Shown: positions 1 to 6,639, numbered from the stretch's first letter. The stretch is DNA of 11,095 nt from Chitinophagaceae bacterium (GCA_947472635.1 CANJDY010000057.1:1-11095), one strand, 5' to 3'. The notes: generated from the sequence alone by a model not told the origin. Numbers and translations are program-made.

Positions 1-515
1 GAGGAGGTGAATCTAAGTAGTATCCAGTAGCCAATTAATAGGGACACTAGCCATATTTGCTGTGCTTTTTTACCTGCATATAAATAAATAATATTGGCAA
101 ACAGGTAGGCAGATCCGATTCTGCCAAGTACACTAGGTATTCGGATTTGCAAAACTGGATTGTAGGCAAGTCCACTATTATTGTACATCACTCCCAACAG
201 GATCAGTAGTAATCCTCTTTTGATTACCCTAAAAAGCAATTGTTTTTTAGGCGTACCATTTTCCAATGCATTGCCTACAGAGTAGGGAGTTGCTACACCT
301 GCAATAAAAAGAAACAATGGAAAAATCATATCGTAGGCAACAAAACCATTCCATTTTACATGCTCCAACTGAAGGGCGACAGTTTGAACAAAGGTGTTAT
401 CAGTTGCTTTTGAAAGCGCGTGAAATAATTCATCTGCGCCCATTATCCAAAGCATGTCAAATCCGCGCAAAGCATCTAAAGAATACAATCTGTTTGAAAT
501 GGTGGTTTGTTTCAT
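1..515 (-). CDS. DUF5009 / HGSNAT-like (NagX-type) membrane acyltransferase, N-terminal part
   Basis: The gene runs off the left edge, leaving 171 codons of a protein that in this family is usually about 360-400 residues. Visible landmarks are SLDALRGFDM (residues 12-21) at the start of the first membrane segment, then H52 with WNG (55-57), D62 and FPLFLFIAG (65-73), then VLGRIG (129-134). This is the arrangement of the heparan-alpha-glucosaminide N-acetyltransferase family, in which the histidine before WNG is the proposed acetyl-carrying residue. At least four hydrophobic segments are seen (about 15-27, 60-78, 97-112, 135-147, 153-168). Family knowledge suggests transmembrane acetyl transfer to an amino sugar; the substrate here is unknown. 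The start ATG (513-515) has no Shine-Dalgarno sequence but overlaps the stop of a 22-codon upstream ORF as ATGA. The gene is divergent from the GntP operon. Confidence 0.85.
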   Translation of the reverse strand, partial: MKQTTISNRLYSLDALRGFDMLWIMGADELFHALSKATDNTFVQTVALQLEHVKWNGFVAYDMIFPLFLFIAGVATPYSVGNALENGTPKKQLLFRVIKRGLLLILLGVMYNNSGLAYNPVLQIRIPSVLGRIGSAYLFANIIYLYAGKKAQQIWLVSLLIGYWILLRFTS

Positions 516-535
516 ATTGATTGGTTAATTATTTT

Positions 536-570
536 AAAAAAAACAAGGATATTGTAAACATCCCTTTTTG
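536..570 (-). terminator. Terminator-like hairpin plus U8 inside the leader
   Basis: On the minus strand, AAGGGAT (566-560) can pair with ATATCCTT (552-545) with one G-U pair and one bulged A. The hairpin is followed one base later by eight T residues (543-536). The stem is short and A/U-rich, so intrinsic strength is doubtful. No minus-strand gene lies upstream to be terminated, so if it works it would act within the leader of the DUF5009-like gene. Confidence 0.3.
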
Positions 571-580
571 TACTTTTCAT

Positions 581-617
581 GCATATCCCTTTTTCATTTT
601 ATGAAAAAGGGATATGC
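581..617. repeat. Perfect 17-bp inverted repeat with 3-nt loop
   Basis: Arms GCATATCCCTTTTTCAT (581-597) and ATGAAAAAGGGATATGC (601-617) are exact reverse complements separated by TTT. There is no T-tract directly after either end, so it is not a classical intrinsic terminator on its own. It sits 66 bp upstream of the minus-strand start at 515 and about 320 bp upstream of the gntP-like gene. A further partial copy of the arm (ATCCCTTTTT) lies at 560-569. Confidence 0.85.
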
Positions 618-772
618 TGATTTACTATAAATAAATTGGATAATTAATTTAGATTGTTATGGTGGCTTTATAAAAATGTTTACACCGTTTGGTAAGTCAT
701 ATGTTGATTTTAAAATTGGTGATTGGTTAAATGGTATGAAAGCAACCTTTAATTAGCTAAGGTAGTGAAATA

Positions 773-913
773 ATGGATGATTGGAAAACTATCATTTATC
801 CAATGGGGGATTTTAAAATGCCCTTTGCGGCTACTTTCTTATCACGTTATGATTTATTTTTAGTAGAACTTGATTGCATTGATCCGGATGCTGTTGATTT
901 TATATATCTTTAG
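773..913 (+). CDS. Possible small protein or gene remnant, 46 residues
   Basis: A short ORF beginning MDDWKTIIYP and ending DPDAVDFIYL lies directly before the gntP-like gene, 22 bp from its start. An in-frame stop at 758-760 bounds it upstream, so it cannot extend far. It is acidic and has no membrane segment or recognised motif. There is no good ribosome binding site (only AAGG about 10 nt before the ATG). Its residue mix looks protein-like, but the length is within chance range for this AT-rich DNA. It may be a small leader gene, a decayed gene or noise; I do not recognise it. Confidence 0.2.
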   Translation: MDDWKTIIYPMGDFKMPFAATFLSRYDLFLVELDCIDPDAVDFIYL

Positions 914-935
914 TTTTTAACTCATCATTTCTAAT

Positions 936-2252
936 ATGTCTTTCATTATCCTTCTTATTGGGATTGCGCTGCTAATTTTATTAATTACCTGGGTTAAACT
1001 TTCTCCATTTCTGGCATTTATTCTAGTTTCTATTTTAATAGGATTCTCAAATGGAATGGATATTTCTACGATTACCAATGCACTTCAAAAGGGGATAGGT
1101 GATTTATTGGGATCTATTGTTATAATACTTGGTTTGGGCGCCATGTTGGGAAAATTAATTGCTGATAGCGGCGCCGCCCAAAAAATTGCAACCGGCTTAA
1201 TGGAAATGTTTGGGAGAAAATATATTTTGTGGGCTTTATTGCTGACTGGATTTATCATAGGCATTCCGCTTTTTTATGGTACAGGATTCGTGTTGGTAGT
1301 CCCTCTTATTATTACCTTATCTTATCGATACAATATTTCTGCTGTGTATATTGGCTTACCCATGCTGGCAGCATTGTCAGTTACTCATGGGTTTCTTCCG
1401 CCACATCCATCTCCAACAGTTTTGGTTAAACAATTTGATGCTGACCTTGGACTTACGCTGCTATACGGTTTGTTAGTAGCTATTCCAACAATTTTAGTTG
1501 CAGGGCCCTTGTTTGCGCGTACCTTAAAAAAATACACCACCAAACCATTGGAGCTTTTCAAGGGAAGGGATGTACCTGCTGAAGAACTTCCTTCAATGTT
1601 CTATAGTGTTTTTACTGCAGTATTGCCCATATTATTGATTGGGCTCAATACGATTGTAAGCCTTACCACTTCCTCTCAAAACTTTTTCACCAATACATGT
1701 AAGGTATTGGGGGACCCTATTGTAGCAATGGCAATTACATTGTTATTCGCAACTTACAGCCTGGGTATAAAAAATGGAAAGAAAATTAAAGACCTCATGC
1801 AGACAATGACTGATTCAATAAAAGATATCTCTATCATTTTATTGATTATAGGTGGAGCAGGGGGATTAAAACAGGTTTTGATTGAAGGAGGGATTAGTGA
1901 TCAAATTGCAGTGTTGGTTCATTCTATGGATATACAACCCTTGATAGCTGCCTGGAGTATTGCAGCTATTATTCGGGTATTACTAGGATCTTCCACTGTA
2001 GCAGGATTAACTACGGCAGGCATTATGGCTCCAATGATTTTAACTTCTGGTGTCGATCCAAATTTAATGGTTTTGGTAACAGGTGCCGGTAGCATGATGT
2101 TCTCACATGTGAATGATTCTGGTTTTTGGTTGTTTAAGGAGTATTTTAATATGTCAATAAAGGATACTTTGAAAACCTGGTCGCTAATGGAAACCCTTGT
2201 TTCAGTAATGGGGCTGATTTCAGTTTTGGTACTTAATTATTTTATTCATTGA
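936..2252 (+). CDS. GntP-family permease (gluconate:H+ symporter family)
   Basis: A 438-residue, very hydrophobic protein with about twelve membrane segments, the normal size for the GntP family. Diagnostic stretches are GLGAMLGKLIADSGAAQKIA (66-85), IPLFYGTGFVLVVPL (110-124), HGFLPPHPSP (151-160) and HVNDSGFWLF (391-400), the last being strongly conserved in GntP proteins. Characterised members move gluconate and related sugar acids, and DsdX moves D-serine, all with protons across the inner membrane. The next three genes act on amino acids or dipeptides, so a DsdX-like role in importing a D-amino acid or its derivative is the best inference; the substrate cannot be read from sequence. It is first in the operon, 13 bp before the RidA-like gene. 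No Shine-Dalgarno sequence precedes the ATG, as is common in this phylum. Confidence 0.93.
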   Translation: MSFIILLIGIALLILLITWVKLSPFLAFILVSILIGFSNGMDISTITNALQKGIGDLLGSIVIILGLGAMLGKLIADSGAAQKIATGLMEMFGRKYILWALLLTGFIIGIPLFYGTGFVLVVPLIITLSYRYNISAVYIGLPMLAALSVTHGFLPPHPSPTVLVKQFDADLGLTLLYGLLVAIPTILVAGPLFARTLKKYTTKPLELFKGRDVPAEELPSMFYSVFTAVLPILLIGLNTIVSLTTSSQNFFTNTCKVLGDPIVAMAITLLFATYSLGIKNGKKIKDLMQTMTDSIKDISIILLIIGGAGGLKQVLIEGGISDQIAVLVHSMDIQPLIAAWSIAAIIRVLLGSSTVAGLTTAGIMAPMILTSGVDPNLMVLVTGAGSMMFSHVNDSGFWLFKEYFNMSIKDTLKTWSLMETLVSVMGLISVLVLNYFIH

Positions 2253-2265
2253 TAATACAAACTAT

Positions 2266-2727
2266 ATGACACCAGATGAAAGATTTTCAGCATTGCAACT
2301 TGAATTGCCGCCGGCGCCCAAACCAATTGGAGTATATAAGCCCTGCTTAATTTCCGGAAACCTTTGTTATGTTTCTGGTCATGGCCCAGTAAAAATTGAT
2401 GGAACCTTGATGCTGGGACGCATTGGTGAATCTATGACAATGGAAGAGGGAAAACTTGCCGCCCAGCTGGTTGGCCTATCTATTTTGGCAACACTGATTC
2501 ATCATCTTGGATCACTCAATAAAATCAAAAGGGTAGTGAAGGTGTTAGGAATGGTTAACTGTACTCCTAGTTTTGAAAGACATCCTTATGTTATCAATGG
2601 ATGTAGCGAATTGTTTGCAAAAGTGTGGGGAGATGATCTAGGGGTAGGTGTAAGAAGTGCTGTAGGAATGGGCTCGCTTCCTGATAATATTTCAGTGGAA
2701 ATTGAAACTTTATTCGAGCTCGCCTAA
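2266..2727 (+). CDS. RidA/YjgF-like protein (enamine/imine deaminase family)
   Basis: At 153 residues this is longer than canonical RidA (about 128) and matches the long RidA-like branch with an N-terminal extension. The core contains SGNLCYVSGHGP (30-41), and the C-terminal VRSAVGMGSLPDNISVEIE places R130 and E145 exactly fifteen residues apart. This is the spacing of catalytic Arg105 and Glu120 in E. coli RidA, so deaminase chemistry is plausible. RidA proteins hydrolyse reactive enamine/imine intermediates released by PLP enzymes such as serine/threonine dehydratases. A PLP enzyme is encoded immediately downstream, which supports a clean-up role in the same pathway. The gene starts 13 bp after the permease stop, implying cotranscription. 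Long-branch members are less studied, so activity is inferred. Confidence 0.9.
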   Translation: MTPDERFSALQLELPPAPKPIGVYKPCLISGNLCYVSGHGPVKIDGTLMLGRIGESMTMEEGKLAAQLVGLSILATLIHHLGSLNKIKRVVKVLGMVNCTPSFERHPYVINGCSELFAKVWGDDLGVGVRSAVGMGSLPDNISVEIETLFELA

Positions 2728-2832
2728 ATTGATAATGAATTTGGCGGAGTCTAGCTTTATATTAATGTAACAAAAAAAGTATCCCATACGCTGAGCAATA
2801 AGGGAAAAGTTATACAGCATAAAAGTATCATC

Positions 2833-3936
2833 ATGCATTGGTATGAAATAAATAATATAGAGACCATCGATTCTCCTGCATTGGTCATTTACCAAGAACG
2901 GGTATACGAAAATATCCAGTTATTGAAACAAATGGTAAACTTCGATATGGCCCGTCTGCGCCCGCACGTAAAAACCAATAAGATTTCGGAAGTGTGTAAA
3001 ATGATGATGGATGCTGGGATTTACAAATTCAAATGCGCCACCATTGCCGAGGCTGAAATGCTTGCCATGATTGGAGCAAAGGATGTCTTAATGGCTTACC
3101 AACCTGTTGGCCCCAAGGCTGATCGACTTATTCAACTCATCATTCGATACCCTGCTACTTCCTTTTCCTGTGTGGTGGATAATATGCTATCTGCTAATTA
3201 TTTATCTTCCATCTGCCTGGCTCATCAAATTTGCCTAGATGTTTTTATTGATATCAATACAGGTATGAACCGAACAGGAATTACCCCACCCAAGGCCCTG
3301 TTTTTATTTGAAGCCCTTCAGTTGCTCGATGGCATACAAGTTAAAGGACTTCATATGTATGATGGGCATATTAGGGATACGGAGGTAGTATTGCGAAAGC
3401 AAAAAGTCGAAATAGGACTTGGTAAACTGAAGATACTTAAAGAAATATTGGAAGCCCTTAGCAATAAAAAAATGCTGATTGTGGCCGGCGGTTCACCTTC
3501 ATTTCCCATTCATGCCAAGCAAGTAAATACAGAGTGTAGCCCTGGTACATTTATTTTCTGGGATTGGGGATACAAGCATTTGCTGCCAGATGAACCATTT
3601 GATTATGCAGCGCTGGTGATTACAAGGGTAATTTCTATCATTGATGAACATACTATTACCACCGACCTTGGCCATAAATCTGTGGCAGCTGAAAACCCCT
3701 TGCCCCGGATTCATTTTTTAAATGCTCCCGATGTGGTTCCTATTTCCCAAAGTGAAGAGCACCTAGTAGTGAAAGTAGTTAATTCAGCCCTTTTTCAACC
3801 AGGAGATGTATTGTATGGTGTACCGGTTCATATTTGCCCTACAGTTGCTTTGTATGATACTGCTGTGTTAATTCAAAATAATAGCGCAGTAGCTGAGTGG
3901 AAAGTGATTGCTAGAAATCGTACAATAACCATTTGA
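2833..3936 (+). CDS. D-threonine aldolase / D-serine dehydratase-like PLP enzyme (alanine racemase N-terminal fold)
   Basis: A 367-residue cytoplasmic enzyme with an N-terminal fold-type III barrel and a C-terminal metal-binding domain. IDSPALVIY (12-20) is the usual entry motif, and RPHVKTNK (43-50) contains the Schiff-base lysine K47. The C-terminal GVPVHICPTVALYD gives a His-x-Cys pair (H333, C335). It corresponds to the zinc site of eukaryotic D-serine dehydratase, whereas classical D-threonine aldolases use His-x-Asp. Family chemistry is cleavage of D-3-hydroxy amino acids or dehydration of D-serine/D-threonine; which one applies is not decidable by eye. The neighbouring RidA-like protein would suit an enzyme releasing an enamine, favouring a dehydratase. 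It is third in the operon, 105 bp after the RidA-like gene and 40 bp before the dipeptidase. The start ATG lacks a Shine-Dalgarno sequence. Confidence 0.9.
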   Translation: MHWYEINNIETIDSPALVIYQERVYENIQLLKQMVNFDMARLRPHVKTNKISEVCKMMMDAGIYKFKCATIAEAEMLAMIGAKDVLMAYQPVGPKADRLIQLIIRYPATSFSCVVDNMLSANYLSSICLAHQICLDVFIDINTGMNRTGITPPKALFLFEALQLLDGIQVKGLHMYDGHIRDTEVVLRKQKVEIGLGKLKILKEILEALSNKKMLIVAGGSPSFPIHAKQVNTECSPGTFIFWDWGYKHLLPDEPFDYAALVITRVISIIDEHTITTDLGHKSVAAENPLPRIHFLNAPDVVPISQSEEHLVVKVVNSALFQPGDVLYGVPVHICPTVALYDTAVLIQNNSAVAEWKVIARNRTITI

Positions 3937-3976
3937 CATCCCATTATATAAACTAACTATTTAAAATCTTCTATTC

Positions 3977-5047
3977 ATGTTTACCATCGATGCACACTTG
4001 GATCTCAGCATGAATGCAATGGAATGGAACCGTGATTTACGGCAGTCTGTTTTGGATATCCGGGAGCGGGAAAAGGGATTGGTTGATAAGCCTGGAAGAG
4101 GAATGGGAACGGTCGCCTTTCCAGAATTGAGAAGTGCTAATATCGGATTGGTGGTGGCTACTCAAATTGCTCGGTATGCCCCACCTGATAGCCAACTTTC
4201 CGGTTGGCATTCTCCCGATCAAGCCTGGGCACAAACCCAGGCACAGTTGGCATGGTATAAAGCTATGGAGCAAAACGGAGAGATGGTAATGATTAAAGAC
4301 TTGGACGGGCTTTTAAAGCACCTGGATCTATGGATAACGGGTGACCCGTTGGTTTTTAAGCCAATAGGATATATTTTAAGCCTGGAGGGGGCAGATTCAC
4401 TCATTAACCTTGATTATTTACATATTGCGTATGAATATGGATTACGGGCAGTGGGGCCAGCACATTATGGCCCCGGGCGATATGCCAATGGAACCAATTC
4501 AACTGGTCATTTAACTGTAGCAGGTAAAGAATTGTTGAAGGAAATGGACCGGTTGAAAATGATTTTGGATATTACCCATTTATGTGATGATGCATTTTGG
4601 GATGCCATGGATATTTTTACAGGAAATATTTGGGCTAGTCATAATAATTGCCGGCATTTGGTAAATCATAATCGCCAGTTGAGTGATGAGATGATAAAAG
4701 TATTAATTGAAAGGGGTGCTGTAATTGGATTGGCATTGGATGTATGGATGATGGTTCCGGGATGGGTTCGTGGAAAATCTACTGCTCATGCAATCAATTG
4801 TGGTCTAGAAAAGATGATTGATCATATGGACCATATTTGCCAACTGGCAGGAAATACACTTCATATAGGTATTGGCTCTGATTTGGATGGTGGGTTTGGA
4901 AAAGAACAATCCCCCTTTGATATGGACACTATTTCTGATATACAGCTATTACCGTCATTACTTTCAAAAAGGGGATATACCAGCAGTGATATTGACAATA
5001 TTATGCTCGGCAATTGGAAGAGATTTTTATCAAATGCTTTATATTAA
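3977..5047 (+). CDS. M19 (renal/membrane-type) dipeptidase
   Basis: A 356-residue amidohydrolase-fold peptidase. The binuclear zinc ligands expected for M19 are all visible: H7 and D9 in IDAHLD, E137 in SLEGAD, H201 in LDITHL and H222 in WASHNN. The substrate-binding R233 (HNRQLSD) and the catalytic-region Asp in GIGSDLDGG (D302) are also present. The ending GNWKRFL is typical of the family. No signal peptide is seen: the protein begins directly at the first metal ligand, so it is probably cytoplasmic. Bacterial M19 enzymes cleave dipeptides, many preferring a D-residue at the C-terminal position. With a D-amino-acid-type PLP enzyme 40 bp upstream, the inferred job is release of D-amino acids from imported or cell-wall-derived dipeptides. 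It is the last gene of the operon. Confidence 0.93.
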   Translation: MFTIDAHLDLSMNAMEWNRDLRQSVLDIREREKGLVDKPGRGMGTVAFPELRSANIGLVVATQIARYAPPDSQLSGWHSPDQAWAQTQAQLAWYKAMEQNGEMVMIKDLDGLLKHLDLWITGDPLVFKPIGYILSLEGADSLINLDYLHIAYEYGLRAVGPAHYGPGRYANGTNSTGHLTVAGKELLKEMDRLKMILDITHLCDDAFWDAMDIFTGNIWASHNNCRHLVNHNRQLSDEMIKVLIERGAVIGLALDVWMMVPGWVRGKSTAHAINCGLEKMIDHMDHICQLAGNTLHIGIGSDLDGGFGKEQSPFDMDTISDIQLLPSLLSKRGYTSSDIDNIMLGNWKRFLSNALY

Positions 5048-5053
5048 TAATCC

Positions 5054-5073
5054 AAATAAAACTTTATTTTTTT
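5054..5073 (+). terminator. Weak A/T hairpin with T-run after the dipeptidase gene
   Basis: AAATAA (5054-5059) can pair with TTATTT (5064-5069) around a four-base loop, followed by more T residues to 5073. It lies 6 bp after the dipeptidase stop, the expected place for the operon terminator. The stem has no G-C pair, so the call rests largely on position. Confidence 0.25.
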
Positions 5074-5269
5074 ATATGTAAATTGCATTTTGTTGTCATT
5101 TTTTTGGGTGTAAAAAATAAGTTAATAACATTGAAATCTATATAAAAATCTTTGATATGGCTGAATTGTCAATAGGTTGACTGGCCATCTTAACTGATTT
5201 TATGTTTTTTCGCTAAAAATTGTTAATAAATTTTATCCCCCTGATTTTTTTTTAAAATATATTTATTGA

Positions 5270-5524
5270 ATGGAATCTCATTATAAGACGTTAGAAACTA
5301 TCTATACCATTGCGCACCAGGACCCAAATCCTGTTACGTATCTTTGTAGGCCAAGAGAAATTATTTTGCGTCAATTTCAAGATTGGAGCATCATTCACCA
5401 GCATTTGGAACTATTGGAACAGGAAGGTATGGTAGTAACCAAACAAATGGACACCCTGATTATTTCCATTACATTGGCGGGCATTCAAAAAGTTGTATCA
5501 AGTAATTTTGATTTGCAGCATTAG
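5270..5524 (+). CDS. Hypothetical 84-residue protein, possibly a small winged helix
   Basis: I do not recognise the family. The protein has predicted helices at about 5-17 and 28-52, with CRPREIILRQ and IIHQHLELLEQEGMV. Two short strand-like segments follow (MVVTKQ at 54-59 and TLIISITLAG at 62-71). Helix-helix-wing order, with LEQEGMV leading into the wing and SITLAG closing it, resembles single-domain winged-helix proteins where the turn after the recognition helix reads LE.EG.V. No metal ligand, signal peptide or membrane segment is seen. The gene stands alone: 222 bp after the dipeptidase and 334 bp before the ROK kinase, all on the plus strand. No Shine-Dalgarno sequence precedes the ATG; the leader is A/T-rich. 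DNA binding is a guess from shape only. Confidence 0.6.
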   Translation: MESHYKTLETIYTIAHQDPNPVTYLCRPREIILRQFQDWSIIHQHLELLEQEGMVVTKQMDTLIISITLAGIQKVVSSNFDLQH

Positions 5525-5858
5525 AAATTATCTAACCGTATATAATTTTTCTGTATTTTTGAATTGAAATTATTGTAAACGTCTCCTTGCTAAAACCTTT
5601 CGTAAGGTAAAAATTGCACCGAAGCTTAGTTTTTCCGTGGCTTCAAAATCCTTTAAATCTCCTTTCTGAAAAATCACCCTTGTTGTAAATAAAGGATGTG
5701 ATATCGCTTGATGCGTTTGCTTCTTTTGTGAATTGAAGTTTGACGTTTAGTGCTAAAAATATTTTTTTATTTTGATTAAACTTTATCTTCTATGAAAAGT
5801 CTATTAATTATTTAAATAAATAGTTTAGTCTTAGTTATAGTATAAATTAATAATAGGT
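5525..5858. other. 334-bp gap without a confident gene
   Basis: Between the 84-residue protein and the ROK kinase there is no convincing gene. A minus-strand open frame without a start codon (5570-5746) is listed separately as a possible remnant. A small hairpin ACCTT/AAGGT with a four-base loop lies at 5595-5608. The right end (about 5750-5858) is extremely A/T-rich and should contain the kinase promoter, but no clear TAnnTTTG box is seen; TAGTTTAG near 5821 is only a loose match. Confidence 0.5.
5570..5746 (-). pseudogene. Possible gene remnant (58 open codons, no start)
   Basis: On the minus strand an open frame runs from just after a stop (5747-5749) to a TAA at 5570-5572. It has no ATG; only a GTG could start it internally. 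The C-terminal part reads LKDFEATEKLSF then GAIFTLRKVLARRRLQ, which looks protein-like, with a basic tail. Its base composition is somewhat richer in G+C than the flanks. I do not recognise the family. It could be the tail of a decayed gene, or chance in an untranslated spacer. Confidence 0.15.
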
Positions 5859-6632
5859 ATGCATCAAAAAATGAGTGTCGATAGGATTCTCTCGATTGAT
5901 ATAGGCGGAACCTATATCAAGGGAACTATTTTAAATACAGTGGGTGAAATGCAGATTGGGTATCATGTAGTGGATACCCCTCATTTACCTGGTCCTCAAA
6001 AATTACTAGCGGCCATCCTAAGCCTAGTAAGTGATTTCCCCACTTTTAATAAAGTTTCTATAGGTTTTCCTGGTTATGTGAGGGATGGAATAGTTTTTAC
6101 AGCTCCAAGTATTGCTCCTAATAAGTGGGAGAGGGTTAATCTAAGAGAAATATTGCAGCATGAATTTAAATGCCCTGTCAAAATAGTGAATGATGCCGAT
6201 ATGCAGGGGCTCGGAGTAGTACAGGGAGTCGGATTTGAAATGCTTATTACATTAGGTACTGGATTGGGATCTGCACTATTTATGAATGGTTCCTTGCTTC
6301 CTCATTTAGAACTTTCTCAGCATCCTATTGGAAATATGATTTATGATCAGTATGTTGGTAAAAGAGCCTTTGAAAATCTTGGCACAGCCGTTTGGAATAA
6401 GCGGGTGGAAGAAGTATTGAAAGTGTTAAAGTCTGTATTTAATTATGACCATTTGTTTATTGGCGGGGGTAATGCTTGTTTTATCTCCCTTGCGCTGGAT
6501 GATACGATTTCCTTGGTATCGAATGAAGATGGAATAAAGGGCGGTGCAAAACTGTGGCAAGGCAGCAGTTCTGTGAATTTACCCCTTCCGTCACTTATGC
6601 AAAATTGGCAACGGGAAGTTAGTATAGGGTAG
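5859..6632 (+). CDS. ppgK: ROK-family kinase, polyphosphate glucokinase type
   Basis: A 257-residue sugar kinase. The phosphate-1 loop SIDIGGTYIKG (12-22), the catalytic NDAD (111-114, D112 the likely base) and the second phosphate loop LGTGLGSALF (132-141) identify the ASKHA/ROK fold. LPHLELSQHPIG (147-158), IGGGNA (201-206) and GIKGGAKLW (225-233) match the polyphosphate glucokinase branch. That branch is about 250 residues long and lacks the HxCxxGxxGC zinc motif of other ROK proteins, also missing here. Family enzymes phosphorylate glucose (and sometimes mannose) with polyphosphate, often accepting ATP too; the donor is not decidable from sequence. A second in-frame ATG at 5871 is an equally possible start, since neither has a good ribosome binding site. 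The gene appears monocistronic, with a terminator-like hairpin right after the stop. Confidence 0.87.
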   Translation: MHQKMSVDRILSIDIGGTYIKGTILNTVGEMQIGYHVVDTPHLPGPQKLLAAILSLVSDFPTFNKVSIGFPGYVRDGIVFTAPSIAPNKWERVNLREILQHEFKCPVKIVNDADMQGLGVVQGVGFEMLITLGTGLGSALFMNGSLLPHLELSQHPIGNMIYDQYVGKRAFENLGTAVWNKRVEEVLKVLKSVFNYDHLFIGGGNACFISLALDDTISLVSNEDGIKGGAKLWQGSSSVNLPLPSLMQNWQREVSIG

Positions 6633-6639
6633 TAAAAAT

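Larger units (their letters stand above)
512..617 (-). promoter_or_regulatory. Structured leader with overlapping upstream ORF (possible attenuator)
   Basis: Read on the minus strand towards the DUF5009-like gene, this leader has three elements. First is a perfect 17-bp hairpin (617-581). Second is a 22-codon ORF (580-512) starting MKSTKRDVYN, whose TGA overlaps the downstream ATG as ATGA, which would allow translational coupling. Third is a weak hairpin followed by eight U residues (570-536). The decamer ATCCCTTTTT (plus strand) occurs at 560-569 and 585-594, and both copies can pair with the single AAAAAGGGAT at 604-613. On the minus-strand transcript the 569-560 segment could therefore pair with either the upstream arm or the U-tract side. 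The sequence elements are seen directly; the switching role is inference. Confidence 0.3.
516..935. other. Divergent intergenic region between DUF5009-like gene and gntP-like operon
   Basis: These 420 bp separate two divergent genes. The left part holds the hairpin leader described separately. From 618 onward I see only short open frames: one of 26 codons at 676-756 and one of 46 codons at 773-913. A TATCTTTA string (905-912) resembles the Bacteroidota -7 box TAnnTTTG with one mismatch and could serve the gntP-like gene, but no convincing -33 partner is seen. No recognisable RNA gene or mobile element is present. Confidence 0.5.

Noticed and set aside
317..520. 67-codon plus-strand open frame
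   Set aside because: It lies antisense within the DUF5009-like coding region (1-515, minus), whose motifs are clear; the plus-strand frame has no recognisable features.
581..617. Perfect hairpin as an intrinsic terminator
   Set aside because: No T-run follows on either strand and no gene ends beside it, so it is recorded as an inverted repeat rather than a terminator.
676..756. 26-codon frame MFTPFGKSYV... before the 46-codon ORF
   Set aside because: It is in a different frame from the 46-codon ORF, is very short, and has no start signal or motif.
2710..2895. 61-codon minus-strand frame across the RidA/PLP-enzyme gap
   Set aside because: It overlaps both real genes, has no family features, and is consistent with chance in this DNA.
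4872..5081. 69-codon plus-strand frame overlapping the dipeptidase 3' end
   Set aside because: It is an out-of-frame shadow; the dipeptidase frame carries all metal ligands and the conserved C-terminus.
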